A DNA stretch of 43,521 nucleotides from an uncultured Clostridia bacterium (GTDB lineage: Bacteria; Bacillota; Clostridia; Peptostreptococcales; Anaerovoracaceae). The notes below the pieces were generated by a model. It searched no databases. It worked only from the letters and a program-made list of their open reading frames with translations, and had not been told where the DNA came from. Position numbers and translations under genes: made by a program. Where the stretch lies: NCBI GenBank assembly GCA_944382925.1, contig CALWNX010000023.1, positions 1 to 43,521 on the forward strand, in the 5' to 3' direction. Of this stretch, positions 42,354-43,521 are shown piece after piece. Position 1 is the first letter of the stretch. Every line of letters begins with the position of its first letter.

Positions 42354-43016
42354 GTGAGAAAATTCAATTATGTTTGCTCATTTCTGGTGGTTATAACGCT
42401 CTCAATCTTTATAATCACCTTTGGACAAAACATAGCGGCACGCACCTCGGGGACCTATCTTTATTATTTCAACGACACAAGAGTAGTAGAAAGCCTTTAC
42501 ACTTCACATACCAGTTCACAGATGGCAGACGACATCGCTGGATTTTTCAATTCATGGCGGCCGGAGGAGTTTCAGGTATACGAAAATACGGGCTATGACC
42601 TGCAGGGAATATTCAGCGCCGGGGACAGCGACAACATGCTGGCGGCCAAGCGGGCTTTGGATTTCAGCCTGATAGTTTGTATTGTCTGTCTGATCATAAC
42701 TGCCGCGATATACGTGTATTTTCTCAAAAATGACTTTAAGCTCGCTTTACGCAAGCGTATCAAGCTCTGCTGGCTGCTTACGGCCGCCATGCTGATTGTC
42801 GAAGGCTTCCTGCTTTTGAGCGAGCAGGGACGGCAGTGGCTGGCTTCGTTTGCCGGCCTTGAGGCGCTGAGCGAGAATTCTGCCCTCAAAGTCATTTTGG
42901 GCGGAGACTTTATCGGCATGATGGCTTTCTTCGTCATCGCCTATACGCTGGTGGCGGTGCTGGCCATCTCCTATCTGACATTCGTCCTCACCAAGCCGCC
43001 GCGCCTGTTTTATTAG
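42354..43016 (+). CDS. DUF1461 (TIGR01906) family membrane protein
   Basis: A 220-residue integral membrane protein. One hydrophobic segment lies at about 7-28, an extracellular loop covers about 30-100, and three more segments lie at about 102-125, 138-158 and 185-212. The architecture matches TIGR01906/DUF1461. The function is unknown. The start is GTG 42354 behind AGGAGGAAGA. A TATACT at 42319-42324 is a possible -10 box, but no good -35 was found. Confidence 0.82.
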   Translation: MRKFNYVCSFLVVITLSIFIITFGQNIAARTSGTYLYYFNDTRVVESLYTSHTSSQMADDIAGFFNSWRPEEFQVYENTGYDLQGIFSAGDSDNMLAAKRALDFSLIVCIVCLIITAAIYVYFLKNDFKLALRKRIKLCWLLTAAMLIVEGFLLLSEQGRQWLASFAGLEALSENSALKVILGGDFIGMMAFFVIAYTLVAVLAISYLTFVLTKPPRLFY

Positions 43017-43081
43017 CGCAGGCAGAAGAGCGGCGCGCAGGAAGCAAGGAGCAAAAGGACGAAGAGAAAAAGGAGGCAAAG

Positions 43082-43521
43082 ATGATTTTAGTACATTTGG
43101 CGGAAGGCTTTGAAGAGGTGGAAGCGGTCACGGTCTTAGATATCCTCAGAAGGGCGGGACTGGACGCGCGCTTCGTTGCGCTTGCCGGCGAAGGAAACGG
43201 CAAACGAGTGAGGGGAGCGCATGGGATCACTCTCGAAGCCGATTTTTTGTTTGCCGAAGCAGACTACCAAGACTGTGAGATGATCGTGCTGCCGGGCGGA
43301 ATGCCGGGCGCTATCAACCTCAGAGATCATCAGGGGCTGAGCGAAAAGATCAGAGACTTCGCATCCGCCGGAAAGCCGCTGGCCGCCATCTGCGCCGCGC
43401 CGCTGGTTTTCGGCTCGCTGGGCATTCTCGCCGGGAGAAAGGCGACCATCTATCCGGGCATGGAAAAAGAGCTCAAAGGAGCGGAAGCGCTTGATTTTCC
43501 GGTGGTGCGCGACGAAAACAT
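43082..43521 (+). CDS. DJ-1/PfpI family protein, cut by the window end
   Basis: The first 146 residues are visible and the frame is open to the end of the window, so the gene is partial at its 3' end. It has the DJ-1 fold motifs: LAEGFEEVEAVTVLDILRRAG at the start with the conserved Glu, LPGGMPGAINL at 70-80 and the nucleophile elbow ICAAP with C104. Family members include protein deglycases, chaperones and thiamine-pathway proteins, so the exact role is unknown. AAAGGAGG precedes ATG 43082. Confidence 0.9.
   Translation, partial: MILVHLAEGFEEVEAVTVLDILRRAGLDARFVALAGEGNGKRVRGAHGITLEADFLFAEADYQDCEMIVLPGGMPGAINLRDHQGLSEKIRDFASAGKPLAAICAAPLVFGSLGILAGRKATIYPGMEKELKGAEALDFPVVRDEN

Overview
The window looks like chromosome of a Gram-positive anaerobe of the class Clostridia with fairly GC-rich coding DNA. 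Supporting signs are strong AGGAGG-type ribosome sites, TTG and GTG starts, group II-style ECF vitamin transport, FeoA/FeoB iron uptake, clostridial families (DUF5685, DUF1292, DUF6512, DUF1461) and the tig-clpP-clpX-lon-engB order. Family or genus cannot be fixed from the sequence alone. No rRNA, tRNA or CRISPR array was seen.

Layout. (1) 1-7177: a cobalamin riboswitch with a terminator leads into six tightly packed genes: a cell-surface protein, a FecR/DUF4430 (transcobalamin-like) membrane protein, EcfT, a fused EcfA-EcfA' ATPase, an S component and a second EcfT. Together they look like a corrinoid capture and import system. (2) 7228-9888: promoter, pyridoxal kinase family protein, 2[4Fe-4S] protein with a piece of FrhB-like sequence, dynamin-like GTPase. 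(3) 9889-10337: gene-free region with a long inverted repeat and a 15-bp minisatellite. (4) 10338-14154: acyltransferase (minus strand), Mrp ATPase, DUF5685 and DnaJ genes. (5) 14290-15870: an AT-rich accessory island with a nucleotidyltransferase behind a consensus promoter, a very acidic 69-residue protein and structured non-coding DNA. (6) 15871-19629: hydroxyacid dehydrogenase, an IS481-like insertion flanked by a 28-bp direct repeat, rdgB and a YihY/BrkB membrane protein. (7) 19734-22841: feoA-feoB and a lipid kinase. (8) 23077-26777: divergent serA and serC with a shared palindrome between them, then a phosphoglycerate mutase of the ApgM type. (9) 26774-33367: D,D-carboxypeptidase, uvrC, DUF1292, FAD dehydrogenase, Cys-rich protein, dapB, CYTH protein. 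(10) 33561-40768: tig, clpP, clpX, lon, engB, ykvA-like, hpt. (11) 40828-43521: pduL-type phosphotransacylase, two membrane proteins, and a DJ-1/PfpI gene cut by the window end.

Functionally most of the window is housekeeping: protein folding and proteolysis, serine synthesis fed from 3-phosphoglycerate, iron uptake, nucleotide-pool cleaning and cell-wall trimming. The parts most worth following up are the B12 uptake cluster, whose first protein seems to have lost most of a propeller and of its signal peptide, the AT-rich nucleotidyltransferase island, the 28-bp duplication around the insertion sequence, and the palindrome shared by the serA and serC promoters.
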